Of a stretch of DNA of 62,316 bases, positions 36,005-45,098 are shown one piece after another. Position numbers and translations under genes: made by a program. Source of the DNA: Chitinophaga pinensis (lineage in GTDB: Bacteria; Bacteroidota; Bacteroidia; UKL13-3); assembly GCA_945898275.1 (NCBI GenBank), contig CAMDHZ010000016.1:1-62316 (forward strand), written 5' to 3'. Positions within the stretch are counted from its first letter, which is position 1; each line of letters begins with the position of its first letter. The notes under the pieces were generated by a model. That model saw nothing but the letters and a program-made list of their open reading frames with translations. It was not told the DNA's origin and searched no databases.

Positions 36005-36345
36005 TAAGCTTCTTTAAGTGCCTGTTTTGCTTCAGCTTCTCTTTTTGCTGCGTTGGTTTTTACAGCTTCACTTTTCTTAATTTTGTCTACAAATGTTTTT
36101 GCAGGCTTAAAAGAAGGAATGTAATGTTCGTCGATAACCATGGCAGTGTTCTTAGAAATATTTCTCGCAATCTTTTTTGCACGTCTCTTAATGATAAAAG
36201 ATCCGAAACCACGGAAATACACATTCTTTCCCTCTGTCATGTTGTTACGAACTACCTTGAAAAATGACTCCACAACTTCTTGAACTTGGTTCTTTTCTAC
36301 TCCCGTTTTTAATGAAATCTCTTGGATAATTTCTGCTTTGGTCAT
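36004..36345 (-). CDS. HU/IHF-family DNA-binding protein
   Basis: 113 residues. MTKAEIIQEISLKTGVEKNQ, VVESFFKVVRNNMTEGKNV and YFRGFGSFIIKRRAKKIARN are the standard helices, saddle and DNA-clasping arm of HU-type proteins, and YIPSFKPAKTFVDKIKK closes the core. About 20 residues of Lys/Ala/Glu-rich tail (KTNAAKREAEAKQALKEA) extend past the roughly 90-residue family size. It bends and coats DNA. A TACATTTG box lies 69-76 bp upstream. It is divergent from mutY. Confidence 0.95.
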   Translation of the reverse strand: MTKAEIIQEISLKTGVEKNQVQEVVESFFKVVRNNMTEGKNVYFRGFGSFIIKRRAKKIARNISKNTAMVIDEHYIPSFKPAKTFVDKIKKSEAVKTNAAKREAEAKQALKEA

Positions 36346-36413
36346 GTTATTGTTTAATTATTAGGTCTTTAATATTATGAATATGAACTCTTTGCTTTTC
36401 CCTTAAGGGGTTG

Positions 36414-36421
36414 CAAATGTA
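36414..36421 (-). promoter_or_regulatory. Probable -7 box of the HU/TPR/small-protein operon
   Basis: On the minus strand this reads TACATTTG, matching the Bacteroidota -7 consensus TAnnTTTG. No clear TTG -33 element stands at the usual 17-23 nt distance. A CCCTTAAGGG palindrome (36400-36409) would lie at about the transcript start. Confidence 0.45.
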
Positions 36422-36487
36422 TAAATTATAACTTAAAAATATTGTTTTTTTTGTAAAATCTTTCATTTTTCTTGCGAAAGCAAATTT

Positions 36488-37537
36488 ATGACTCATAAAA
36501 AACTGATTTCGTGGTACATCGAAAACCACCGCATTTTGCCTTGGCGAGAAACAAAAGATCCTTATACCATTTGGTTGTCCGAAATAATACTCCAACAAAC
36601 CAGAGTAGCTCAAGGTTTGCCCTATTTTGAAAAATTTATCCAAAATTATCCAAATGTTCTATTACTAGCAAATGACTCCGAACAAAATGTACTTAAACTT
36701 TGGCAAGGATTAGGGTATTATAGTAGAGGACGAAATTTGCATTATACTGCAAAATACATTTCAAATGAACTTAATGGTTTCTTTCCAACCAGTTATAAAG
36801 AATTGATTAAACTTAAAGGAATTGGCACATATACTGCTGCGGCCATTGCTAGTTTTGCATTTGATGAGCCTGTTGCGGTTTTGGATGGTAATGTGTTTAG
36901 AGTTCTATCTCGTTTTTATCTTGAAAAGGAGCCAATTAATACTACTAATGGAAAAAAAATATTTGAAAGTTTAGCTTCTGATTTTCTCAATAAATCTAAT
37001 CCAGCCTTGCACAATCAAGCAATTATGGAATTAGGTGCCACAATATGTTTACCCAAGAATCCAAGTTGCCAAAATTGCCCAATTGCTAGTAATTGTAAGG
37101 CTTACAACCTTAATTTAATACAAAATTTGCCTGTAAAAGAGAAAAAATTGAAGGTAAAAAGTAAGTACTTTTATTATTTTCATTTTATTAAAGGTTCAAA
37201 AGCAGTTGTTTTTAAGCGACCTAAAGGTGGGATATGGCAAAATTTATATGATTTGCCGCTTATTGTTTATGATGAAGTTCCAAGTTTAGATTCATTGATA
37301 ATTGATATTGAAATAAACTTTGGAATAAAATTAAATAAAATGGAACTAAAGCCATTTTGGGTTCAAAACCATATTTTGACACACCAGAAAATTAAAGCAA
37401 CTTTTTTCCAGTTTGAACCTAAAAATCAATTGAAGTTTTCTGATGAGCTTAACTATTCATGGATAAATCAAAAAGAAATTCATAGTTTACCAGTTTCTCG
37501 ATTATTTGAAAAATATCTTCAGTTTGTTTTCGGATAA
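36488..37537 (+). CDS. mutY: A/G-specific adenine glycosylase
   Basis: 349 residues. ILPWRETKDPYTIWLSEIIL, then QQTRV, is the MutY N-terminus with the catalytic Glu. LIKLKGIGTYTAAAIASFAF is the helix-hairpin-helix and VAVLDGNVFRVLSR contains the catalytic Asp. The iron-sulphur loop is CLPKNPSCQNCPIASNC (C-x6-C-x2-C-x5-C). The C-terminal NUDIX-like domain (about 225-349) recognises 8-oxoG. It removes adenine mispaired with 8-oxoguanine in DNA. Divergent from the HU operon, an order conserved in the phylum. Confidence 0.96.
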   Translation: MTHKKLISWYIENHRILPWRETKDPYTIWLSEIILQQTRVAQGLPYFEKFIQNYPNVLLLANDSEQNVLKLWQGLGYYSRGRNLHYTAKYISNELNGFFPTSYKELIKLKGIGTYTAAAIASFAFDEPVAVLDGNVFRVLSRFYLEKEPINTTNGKKIFESLASDFLNKSNPALHNQAIMELGATICLPKNPSCQNCPIASNCKAYNLNLIQNLPVKEKKLKVKSKYFYYFHFIKGSKAVVFKRPKGGIWQNLYDLPLIVYDEVPSLDSLIIDIEINFGIKLNKMELKPFWVQNHILTHQKIKATFFQFEPKNQLKFSDELNYSWINQKEIHSLPVSRLFEKYLQFVFG

Positions 37538-37572
37538 CTTAAAATTCTACATAATCTTGATTAAATTTGAGC

Positions 37573-39105
37573 ATGCGTAAATTAGTTTTAGTACTTCTTC
37601 TCTTTTTCTTTGTTATCAATATTTTGGAAGCTCAATCAATGGTTAATTTGCAATGGCTTCCTATTGATTCTAAAAAAACCTTAATCCAAGAAAAAAGCCT
37701 CTGTAATTTTCAAGAAAGTGATTTCAACTACCAATTGAAATTGGAACGTTCAGGATTTCAATCAGAGGAATGGCTGCCTATCCTAGAAATAACCAATTTA
37801 AACAACAACAAAACAAAGTCTATTTTAGTAAATATTGGTGCTGGTAAAAAGGGTGAAAGAGTTAGTCTCGCCTCAGCGAAATACCAAGATGGAAATATTT
37901 ATTTTATTGGAATTGGGAATTTAGCTATAGGTAAAAATATCTTTTACGCTGGGAAAATTTCAAAGGAAGGTGAGTTGAAAGGAAGTTTGAAAGAAATTGA
38001 AGTACCCCTAAATACTGAAAAAAATAAAGGAGTTCCATTTGTAATACCTGGCAGTTTTGGAAATGCAAATAGTCTGTTTACTGCTTTACTTTTTTTGCCT
38101 GGTGAAAATTTAGCTGAACTTAGTAATCTACAGTTTACAAATACAAATAAACCTGAAGTTGGCATTACCATTTTATCAGATAAAATGGAGCCTATTCAGA
38201 GCAAGCGAATTAAGTTTGATGTAAACGAACAGACTTTTAATATTCAAAATTGCATTTTGTCAAACGAGGGAGATATAGTATTCATAACCAATACAGGCCT
38301 TGAGAAAAAATCTAAAACTATATTATTTCATACCCATGTTTATAAATTAAATGATATCAATAAAGTAGTTCTAAATCATAATCCAAAATATGGTAGACAG
38401 CTATTATTTGCTGAAAATATAAGTGTATTTGCATTTGCTTTTTGCTTGCAAGAGGATGAAAGTGACAAACCACTCATTAGCTTAAAAATGTTTGAAAAGG
38501 GGGGATTTTCTTTATTAAAGGACATTCAAATAATTGCCGACCCAAATGAATTATCTTTAAGTAAAAGACAACGAAATTTCGACATTAAGAAATTGGAATT
38601 AACAAAGCTTGGTGCTCTAATTTTAGGTTCTTTTTATGAAGAAAAATCTGTTAAAAGCAAAAAGGGGCAAATACCTAAGCCAAATATCAAATTTGAAAAT
38701 TATTATTTGATGATTCATCAAACATTAGATGGAAATGCAATTGTTCAATCAATTCCAGTTTTTACAGAAAACGGTCCTTTTAGCCCAATTTCTAATACTT
38801 TTAATGGTGAATTTTACATGATTTTAAATAATCATATAAAAAACAATCCTCTGGATAAGTCAAGTTTTACAATGCTTGAAAATAAGGATGTAGCTAAGAA
38901 AGGACAAGCCTGGGCTATAAAGATAAACATTGCATCAGGTAAATTAGAGCGAGAATTACTGGTTCAAACCAAAGAGAAAATTAGGCTGTTAACCGCAACT
39001 GGACAAATTTTTAACAATGAATTTGCCATTCATGCCGTTGAAAAAGGTAGTTCTAATGATATGCAAAAAAATATTGTAAAAACTGCCAAAATCTTATTTC
39101 ATTAG
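37573..39105 (+). CDS. Secreted protein of unknown function between mutY and ssb
   Basis: 510 residues from ATG 37573 (MRKLVLVLLLFFFVINIL); a TTG two codons upstream is open. The signal peptide ends near LEAQS. The mature part has many short beta-like stretches of 40-50 residues (NGNIYFIGIGNLAIGKNIFY-like phrases, EGDIVFITNTGLEKKS, LGALILGSFYEEKS) that suggest a beta-propeller. No catalytic motif, sorting domain or lipobox is visible. I do not recognise the family. The stop is 6 bp from ssb, so the two may share a transcript with mutY. Confidence 0.75.
   Translation: MRKLVLVLLLFFFVINILEAQSMVNLQWLPIDSKKTLIQEKSLCNFQESDFNYQLKLERSGFQSEEWLPILEITNLNNNKTKSILVNIGAGKKGERVSLASAKYQDGNIYFIGIGNLAIGKNIFYAGKISKEGELKGSLKEIEVPLNTEKNKGVPFVIPGSFGNANSLFTALLFLPGENLAELSNLQFTNTNKPEVGITILSDKMEPIQSKRIKFDVNEQTFNIQNCILSNEGDIVFITNTGLEKKSKTILFHTHVYKLNDINKVVLNHNPKYGRQLLFAENISVFAFAFCLQEDESDKPLISLKMFEKGGFSLLKDIQIIADPNELSLSKRQRNFDIKKLELTKLGALILGSFYEEKSVKSKKGQIPKPNIKFENYYLMIHQTLDGNAIVQSIPVFTENGPFSPISNTFNGEFYMILNNHIKNNPLDKSSFTMLENKDVAKKGQAWAIKINIASGKLERELLVQTKEKIRLLTATGQIFNNEFAIHAVEKGSSNDMQKNIVKTAKILFH
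38961..38970. repeat. GGTTCAAACC site in the unknown secreted-protein gene
   Basis: Extended to TGGTTCAAACCA, a 12-base inverted repeat with central TCAA. Read in frame as GTT-CAA-ACC (Val-Gln-Thr), a different phase from the Phe-Glu-Pro sites. Confidence 0.7.
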
Positions 39106-39111
39106 TTACAA

Positions 39112-39471
39112 ATGTCTTTAAATAAAGTAATGCTAATTGGCAATTTGGGTCAGGACCCAACTGTAAGATACTTAGAAAATAATAGGGTTGTATGCAATTT
39201 CTCAATTGCTACAAACGAGTATTATCTAGATAAAAATGGGGAGAAAAAAGTGGAAACTGAGTGGCATATGATTGAAGCTTGGGATCAATTGGCGAAAAAT
39301 TTAGAACAACTAAACATTAAAGGTTACCTTAAAAAAGGTAGTCAAGTTTATGTAGAAGGTCGAATTAGAACCGAAACGCTTAAAGACAAAGCAGGAATGG
39401 AAGTACAACGAAAAAAAATTAAGGCTTCAAATGTTCAATTTCTCCATTTACCTAAAGAATCAGAAAGATAA
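39112..39471 (+). CDS. ssb: Single-stranded DNA-binding protein without the usual acidic tail
   Basis: 119 residues. LNKVMLIGNLGQDPTVRYLE, NFSIATNEYYLDKNGEKK, VETEWHMIEAWDQLAKN and GSQVYVEGRIRTETLKDK are the OB-fold blocks of bacterial SSB. The protein stops at FLHLPKESER, directly after the OB fold. The disordered linker and the terminal DDLPF-type peptide that recruits repair and replication partners are absent. Gene order ssb-gldE-gldD is that of many Bacteroidota. Confidence 0.93.
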   Translation: MSLNKVMLIGNLGQDPTVRYLENNRVVCNFSIATNEYYLDKNGEKKVETEWHMIEAWDQLAKNLEQLNIKGYLKKGSQVYVEGRIRTETLKDKAGMEVQRKKIKASNVQFLHLPKESER

Positions 39472-39496
39472 AAATCATAGTTCACATAAAGCAAAA

Positions 39497-39527
39497 TTTT
39501 GTTAAATGCTTGCAATACTTAACTTTG
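39497..39527 (+). promoter_or_regulatory. Promoter of gldE-gldD
   Basis: A TTTTG element at 39497-39501 and TAACTTTG at 39520-39527, separated by 18 bp. This fits the Bacteroidota -33/-7 consensus (TTG, 17-23 bp, TAnnTTTG) well. The predicted start of transcription is about 39532-39536, just over 10 bp before the gldE ATG at 39547. Confidence 0.7.
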
Positions 39528-39546
39528 TACTTTATATTAATTAAAA

Positions 39547-40881
39547 ATGGGAGAACCTCCACTTAGCGCGCTGTTACAAATTTTTAACCCTGAATTTTCT
39601 TCATCAGACAGCATCTCAATTATATTCTCAATTATTGGTATTATAGCTTTGATTTTCTGTTCGGCTTGTTTCTCTGGTTCAGAAAACGCTTTATTTTCTT
39701 TAAATACAACCCAACTAGAAAATCTGCAAGAAATTCCCGGACCTAAGTCAGAAGCCATAAATTTTCTTACTAGGAATCCAAAAAAATTACTTGCAACTAT
39801 ATTGATTGCAAATACTTTCGTAAACATTGCAGTAGTAATGGTAACCAGTGCCATGTTTCATACAATTTTTGATTTTGAAGTATATCCATGGCTTGGTGTT
39901 GTACTCGAATTAGTTTTAGTTACATTTATGTTGGTATTATTTGGCGAGGTAATTCCTAAAATATATTCCTTTAAACACAATGAAAAAGTAGCTGAATTGC
40001 TTGCTGTGCCTTTGTATAGAACTTATTTTGTACTTAGACCTTTAGTTAGTGTATTGGAACATTCTACCAGTATTATTGATAAAAGAATAACCAGAAAAGG
40101 ACATATTTTTTCTGCTGACGAATTAACACATGCAATAGAAATTACCTCTGAAAAGGATACACCCAAGCAGGAAAAGAGTATATTAAAAAGTGTAGTTAAT
40201 TTTGGAAACACGAATGTGAAGCAGATTATGCAGCAACGTCCGGATATTGTTGGTGCGGAATACAATTTAAATTTCAATCAATTAATGCTTCATATTGTTG
40301 ATTCTGGTTATTCTAGAATTCCAGTTTATGAAAATAACCTCGACCAAATTAAAGGTGTGCTTTTCACAAAAGATTTGCTCACACATATGGATGAAGATGC
40401 TAGTTATGATTGGAGAAAGTTACTTAGACCAGCTTTTTTTGTTCCAGAAAGTAAGAAAATCGATGATTTGCTGAAAGAATTTCAAACCAAAAGAATGCAC
40501 TTAGCTATTGTAGTAGATGAATTTGGAGGAACTAGCGGTTTGGTGAGTATGGAAGATATAGTTGAGGAGGTATTTGGTGAAATTCAGGACGAATTTGATG
40601 AAGATGAACATGTGTTTACTCGCATAAATAAGAATACATTCGTTTTCGAAGCAAAAATGCTAATCAATGATGTATGTAAATACATGGAGATTGAATCTTC
40701 GGTTTTTGAAGAAGTAAGAAATGAAGCCGAAACTTTAGGTGGTTTATTGTTAGAATTAAATAGAGATTTACCTAGATTGGGTCAAGAATTAAAATTTGGA
40801 AATTTTACTTTCAAAATAGAATCTGTAGACGCTAGAAAAATTAAAAGAGTTAAGGTTATGCTTGAACCAAATAAATCATGA
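39547..40881 (+). CDS. gldE: Gliding motility-associated protein GldE (CNNM/CBS-type membrane protein)
   Basis: 444 residues. Residues of about 20-200 form a DUF21/CNNM-type membrane domain (IFCSACFSGSENALFSLNTT, LVLFGEVIPKIYSFKH). Two CBS domains follow (about 215-340; QRPDIVGAEY, YSRIPVYENNLDQIKGVLFT, RMHLAIVVDEFGGTSGLVSM then EDIVEEVFGEIQDE). A CorC_HlyC domain ends it. TlyC-like proteins of this layout next to gldD are called GldE. GldE and GldD are linked to gliding motility and the T9SS. Its last codons overlap the gldD start as ATGA. Confidence 0.92.
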   Translation: MGEPPLSALLQIFNPEFSSSDSISIIFSIIGIIALIFCSACFSGSENALFSLNTTQLENLQEIPGPKSEAINFLTRNPKKLLATILIANTFVNIAVVMVTSAMFHTIFDFEVYPWLGVVLELVLVTFMLVLFGEVIPKIYSFKHNEKVAELLAVPLYRTYFVLRPLVSVLEHSTSIIDKRITRKGHIFSADELTHAIEITSEKDTPKQEKSILKSVVNFGNTNVKQIMQQRPDIVGAEYNLNFNQLMLHIVDSGYSRIPVYENNLDQIKGVLFTKDLLTHMDEDASYDWRKLLRPAFFVPESKKIDDLLKEFQTKRMHLAIVVDEFGGTSGLVSMEDIVEEVFGEIQDEFDEDEHVFTRINKNTFVFEAKMLINDVCKYMEIESSVFEEVRNEAETLGGLLLELNRDLPRLGQELKFGNFTFKIESVDARKIKRVKVMLEPNKS

Positions 40882-41462
40882 AGAAATTAAGCTATATTTT
40901 ATTGTTTATCTCTCTGATTTTGCTTGGGTCTTGTGAGGATGAAAAGAACCTTGCAACACCCAGACAGAGAGGTTTTCAAAGAATCAACTTTCCTGAAAGG
41001 GTGCAGAAAAAATATGTTTTGACCCAATGCAATTATAGTTTTGAGCAGCCTAATTATGTGGGGGTTGAACCTAATTCCTATCCCAATGCTGAAGAATGTT
41101 GGTATAATATAGAATATAAGCCATTTGGTGCTACTTTGCATTTGAGTTATAAGTCGGTAAAAAACAGAGAAGAACTATTTAAATTACTCAACGACTCACG
41201 TCAAATGGTGTTTAAGCATGTAATGAGAGCGGATCAAATTATAGAAAATTATATTAATACCAATCAGTTTCATGGTATTTTCTATGAGTTAGATGGCAGC
41301 ACAGCAACAAATGCTCAGTTTTATGTAACAGATAGTACAAACCATTTTTTACGTGGCTCTCTATACTTTAATTCAAAAACTAACCAAGATTCTATTGCAC
41401 CCGTTTTGAAGCATTTAAAGGAAGATATGATTCAATTGATTAATACCTTAAAGTGGGAGTGA
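40878..41462 (+). CDS. gldD: Gliding motility lipoprotein GldD
   Basis: 194 residues. The signal peptide ends in a lipobox (LILLGSCEDE, Cys near residue 19). The mature part has the GldD-type blocks GFQRINFPERVQKKYV, PYPNAEECWYNIEYKPFGAT-like region, LHLSYKSVKNREELFKLLND and FHGIFYELDGSTATNAQFYV then DSTNHFLRGSLYF. The lipoprotein is needed for gliding in Flavobacterium; precise role unclear. It is coupled to gldE by a 4-bp overlap. Confidence 0.92.
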   Translation: MKKLSYILLFISLILLGSCEDEKNLATPRQRGFQRINFPERVQKKYVLTQCNYSFEQPNYVGVEPNSYPNAEECWYNIEYKPFGATLHLSYKSVKNREELFKLLNDSRQMVFKHVMRADQIIENYINTNQFHGIFYELDGSTATNAQFYVTDSTNHFLRGSLYFNSKTNQDSIAPVLKHLKEDMIQLINTLKWE

Positions 41463-41481
41463 TTTGGTTCAAACTAAAACC

Positions 41482-42225
41482 TTAACGCTCGCCTAAAAAG
41501 CTAAAAGGTTTCATTGGCTTAGCCTTTTTAAGCTTAAACTTTTCAATGGCAAATTTTTTAACATGTGTAATTGCCTCCTCAACATCATCTGTTATTAATA
41601 AGTATTCTTTGATTTCTGTTGAAGATACTGTTTGATATTTTACCATATCAGCAGTTAATTCGATTAAGTTTTTCCAATATTCTTTGCCAATTAAAACCAC
41701 TGGGAATTCCTTGATTTTACCTGTTTGAATTAAAGTGAGTGCTTCAAACATTTCATCCATAGTTCCCCAACCACCTGGCATAATTACAAAGCCATAAGAG
41801 TATTTTATTAAAAGTGTTTTTCTAACAAAAAAGTACCTAAAATCCACCCATTTGTGAAGATAGGGGTTTTCTTTTTGCTCATGTGGCAATTCGATGTTGC
41901 AACCTACACTAAACCCGTTATTTTCGAAAGCGCCTCTATTTGCGGCTTCCATAATGCCAGGTCCGCCCCCAGTCATCACTGCAAAACCCAGCTCTGTAAG
42001 TTTAGCTCCAATTTCTCTGGCTTGTTGGTAATAAATATTGTCTTCTTTGAATCTTGCACTACCAAAAACAGTAATGCAAGGTCCTAAGAAATGCAGTGCG
42101 CGATAGCCCCTGATAAACTCTTTAAACACTTTGAATAAGAAAAAAAGTTCTTGCAATCTAGACCTAGGTCCTTCAAGAAAGCTCCTTTCGCTATTATTGT
42201 AATTATTGTTTGATAGCATATGCAT
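41482..42225 (-). CDS. LOG family protein (TIGR00730-type Rossmann-fold nucleosidase)
   Basis: 247 residues from ATG 42225; ATG 42219 is an alternative and an upstream TTG (42276) overlaps the PhoH gene. CITVFGSARFKEDNIYYQQA, VMTGGGPGIMEAANRGAFEN and MPGGWGTMDEMFEALTLIQT include the PGGxGTxxE motif of LOG phosphoribohydrolases. Known members release a base from nucleoside 5'-monophosphates. Residues of about 45-60 form a helical lid (EFIRGYRALHFLG). Convergent with gldD with 19 bp between, and one 8-base GGTTCAAA word in that gap. Confidence 0.9.
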   Translation of the reverse strand: MHMLSNNNYNNSERSFLEGPRSRLQELFFLFKVFKEFIRGYRALHFLGPCITVFGSARFKEDNIYYQQAREIGAKLTELGFAVMTGGGPGIMEAANRGAFENNGFSVGCNIELPHEQKENPYLHKWVDFRYFFVRKTLLIKYSYGFVIMPGGWGTMDEMFEALTLIQTGKIKEFPVVLIGKEYWKNLIELTADMVKYQTVSSTEIKEYLLITDDVEEAITHVKKFAIEKFKLKKAKPMKPFSFLGER

Positions 42226-42256
42226 AAAACCTATAGTAACAAGAAATGTTGTTGAA

Positions 42257-43639
42257 CTAAAGTAAACTATTGGCAAGATTTGCCAACTCAGAACGTTCTC
42301 CTTTTTCTAAGGTAATATGCGCATACAATGGATTATCTTTAATTCTATCAATTAAATAGGAGAGACCGTTGGATTGAGAATCTAAATAAGGGGTATCAAT
42401 TTGAAAGATATCTCCTGTGAAAATGATTTTGGTGCCTTCACCTGCTCTGGTAATAATTGTTTTAACCTCAAGTGGCGTTAGGTTTTGAGCTTCGTCAATG
42501 ATGAATATAATATTAGATAAACTTCTTCCTCTAATATAAGCAAGCGGTGTCACCACAAGCTTTTCTTGGTTAATCATTTCTGTGATTTTATGATATTCTT
42601 TATCTGTTTCCTTCCATTGATTTTGAATGAGTTTTAGGTTATCCCAAAGTGGTTCCATGTAAGGATTAACTTTAGATTTTATATCTCCAGGTAAATAGCC
42701 AATGTCTTTGTTGCTTAATGGAATAATTGGTCTTGCTAAATAAATTTGTCTATATTCTTGTTTTTGAGCCAATGCAGCTGCCAATGCCAAAAGTGTTTTT
42801 CCAGTTCCTGCAACTCCTTGAATTGAAACTAATTTAATGGCAGGATTCATTACTGCGTGCAAGGCAAAAGCCTGTTCTGCATTTCTTGGTTTGATGCCGT
42901 AAGCTGATGTTTTTTGAACCCTTTCTAAACAATCTGTTTCTCTATTGTACCAAGTTAATATTGAATTATTGCTATTTTTTAAAATATAAAAGTGATTGGC
43001 TGTAGGCTTAGTTTTAATGGTTAATGCCGCTGATGAAAAACCTCTAACATAAATTTCATCTATGACACTTGCTTTAACTTTTTCTATGATTGTTCTGCCA
43101 GTTCTTAGTGTATCAATGTTTTTTATTTTGCCAGTTTCATAATCCTCTGCTTGCAAACTTAAAGATTTTGCTTTCAACCTAAGATTTACATCTTTGGTTA
43201 CAAGAATTACTGGTCTTTCTGGAAATTGATCTTTAAGCGCTAAAGCTGCATTTAAGATCCTATGATCAGCTTTTCTTTCACCAAAAACAACTTGAGCATC
43301 TACTTTTACTTTCTCATTCATGACCACTTTGAAACTACCTTTATTTGGTCCATTAATAGGAATCCAATTGGTAAGTGTGTGTTCTGCAGAAAGCTTGTCT
43401 ACATAGCGTATAAACTCCCGTGCTTCAAAATTTATCGTGTCATTTCCTTTTTTAAAATTATCCAATTCCTCTAAAACTGTAATAGGAATGGCAACATCAT
43501 GCTCTTCAAAGTTTTTAATCGATTTATTATCATATAGTATTACAGATGTATCTAATACGAAAATTTTTTTAAGACTTTGTTCCTTTGTTTTTAAAACACT
43601 TTTTTTAGGTGTTTTTTTAATAGCCACTTTTTTTGCCAT
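42257..43639 (-). CDS. PhoH-family protein with N-terminal PIN domain
   Basis: 460 residues from ATG 43639 (MAKKVAIKKTPKK); a TTG-started extension is open but adds nothing conserved. The PIN domain (about 35-165) starts KKIFVLDTSVILYD and includes TVLEELDNFKKGNDTINFEA. Residues of about 240-460 are the PhoH RNA-helicase-type ATPase: Walker A SIQGVAGTGKTLLALAAAL, FIIDEAQNLTPLEVKTIITR and IIFTGDIFQIDTPYLD. PIN-PhoH (PhoH2) proteins have been described as RNA unwinding and cutting enzymes. The basic N-terminal tail of about 30 residues may bind RNA. Confidence 0.93.
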   Translation of the reverse strand: MAKKVAIKKTPKKSVLKTKEQSLKKIFVLDTSVILYDNKSIKNFEEHDVAIPITVLEELDNFKKGNDTINFEAREFIRYVDKLSAEHTLTNWIPINGPNKGSFKVVMNEKVKVDAQVVFGERKADHRILNAALALKDQFPERPVILVTKDVNLRLKAKSLSLQAEDYETGKIKNIDTLRTGRTIIEKVKASVIDEIYVRGFSSAALTIKTKPTANHFYILKNSNNSILTWYNRETDCLERVQKTSAYGIKPRNAEQAFALHAVMNPAIKLVSIQGVAGTGKTLLALAAALAQKQEYRQIYLARPIIPLSNKDIGYLPGDIKSKVNPYMEPLWDNLKLIQNQWKETDKEYHKITEMINQEKLVVTPLAYIRGRSLSNIIFIIDEAQNLTPLEVKTIITRAGEGTKIIFTGDIFQIDTPYLDSQSNGLSYLIDRIKDNPLYAHITLEKGERSELANLANSLL

Positions 43640-43767
43640 AATCCAAAGATTGTTTTTAAAAGGTTTTGGGAATTTTATCAATTAAAAATACTTAATTTAG
43701 TATTATTTTTAAACATATGTTGATATGAAACTAATAGCTTGATAAATAATTGAGAATAATTTTGAAT

Positions 43768-45066
43768 ATGATTAAAAACAAGGTAACCTATTTGTTAATT
43801 GCAATTTTTGCTTTCAGGTTGGTGTTTGGATTTACATCTGAATTTTGGTTTCCAGATGAATTGCAAATTTATTTATTAGGATTAAAGTGGTATACAACTG
43901 GAATTTGGCCAACTTATGGCCCAGATGTGGTTTATACTCAAACACAAATACCTGGGGCTTTACAATCTATTTTAGTTGGCGCTTCCTTTTTTGTTTTACC
44001 AATACCAGAATCTCCATTTATTCTTCTAAATGTTTTATCTTTTATTTCGATTTTGGGTTTGATTAATTATGGTCATAAACTAACACCAAATTTGCCTAAG
44101 CCTTGGTTATACCTTTTAGTTTTTACCTTGCCTTGGACATTAAATTATACCACGCGAATTTGCAATCCATCCTATGCATTATTGTTTTCAATTCCTTTTT
44201 TTATAGCCTTTTTAGAGTTAATTCCCCAATTCTCAAAACAAGTATTAAAACCTTGGTTAGCCAGCTTAATCATGGGTATTGCTACTACTTTTATTATGCA
44301 ATTACATCTGTCTTATGTCCTGTTAATTCCTTTTGCAGGTTTTGCCTTTGTGATTCATTTTATAAATAATAAAAGAGGGATTGTTTTGCCATTTTCAACT
44401 TACTTGATTGGTTTACTCATTGGTTCAGCCACACTAATTCCTACTTTACTTCATCCGGATGTTATGGCAAAAAGCGTTGCATCAAATGTGGTAGTAAATT
44501 GGAAGAACTTTGAAAATTTCATAACTATTTTGATGCGATTTTTATCTTTTGCTTCATATGAAATTCCTTATATGTTAGGTGGAGGTACCGCAGAAAGATT
44601 GGTTGTATTAAAAGATCAATTATGGATGACGCCATTTGCTATTATATTGCTACTAACTGGGTTTGCTCAAATTGCACTTTTTGTATTTTCATTTTTTCTC
44701 ATTAAGAATAAACCTCGCTTTTCTTGGCTAAAATGGATTGTATTCTTTACTTGGTTAATGTTGTTTGCCAGTTTTTTCTTTTCAGTAAAAGGTCCATCCT
44801 CACACACATTTTATATGTTATTACCACTTCCTGTTTTATATTCCTTTTATGCCTACCAATATTTTTTAGAGCGTTATCCTAAATGGCTAATTTATTTTAA
44901 GGTGATGATTGTTTGCAGTGTTTTTTTTCACATAGGTTTAGCCATGTATAGCACACATACTCGAAGTTTATATTTGGATAGAAATAAGGTTGTAAAAGCC
45001 ATTGAGCAGAAAGATTACAAAATCTTGGGAAATCGAAGGGCAGATGATTGGGGATATGGATATTAA
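43768..45066 (+). CDS. Polytopic membrane protein, GT39-like
   Basis: 432 residues from ATG 43768 (MIKNKVTYLLIAIFAFRLV); a TTG extension of six residues is open. About ten to eleven hydrophobic helices are visible. The first periplasmic loop has TSEFWFPDELQIYLLGLKW with an acidic D-E pair, as in polyprenyl-phosphate-sugar-dependent glycosyltransferases (GT-C), followed by TTRICNPSYALLF, where R/N/P-S replaces the usual loop. I infer a membrane glycosyltransferase. It ends 5 bp before a bidirectional terminator and is convergent with rnpB. Confidence 0.7.
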   Translation: MIKNKVTYLLIAIFAFRLVFGFTSEFWFPDELQIYLLGLKWYTTGIWPTYGPDVVYTQTQIPGALQSILVGASFFVLPIPESPFILLNVLSFISILGLINYGHKLTPNLPKPWLYLLVFTLPWTLNYTTRICNPSYALLFSIPFFIAFLELIPQFSKQVLKPWLASLIMGIATTFIMQLHLSYVLLIPFAGFAFVIHFINNKRGIVLPFSTYLIGLLIGSATLIPTLLHPDVMAKSVASNVVVNWKNFENFITILMRFLSFASYEIPYMLGGGTAERLVVLKDQLWMTPFAIILLLTGFAQIALFVFSFFLIKNKPRFSWLKWIVFFTWLMLFASFFFSVKGPSSHTFYMLLPLPVLYSFYAYQYFLERYPKWLIYFKVMIVCSVFFHIGLAMYSTHTRSLYLDRNKVVKAIEQKDYKILGNRRADDWGYGY

Positions 45067-45070
45067 TGGA

Positions 45071-45094
45071 AAAGGGGCTGTTTAAAGCCCCTTT
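45071..45094. terminator. Bidirectional terminator between membrane-protein gene and rnpB
   Basis: AAAGGGGCT, 6-nt loop, AGCCCCTTT: a 9-bp GC-rich perfect stem followed by T-rich sequence on the plus strand and flanked by A/T on the other. It lies 5 bp beyond the plus-strand stop (45066) and just past the rnpB 3' end, so it can serve both convergent transcripts. Confidence 0.85.
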
Positions 45095-45098
45095 ATCT

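Noticed and set aside
36347-36643. 98-residue minus-strand open frame
   Set aside because: It overlaps the 5' end of mutY and the HU promoter region; composition and lack of motifs indicate a shadow frame.
37562-37569. TAAATTTG just before the unknown secreted-protein gene
   Set aside because: A start of transcription from it would fall at or after the ATG, so it cannot drive that gene normally.
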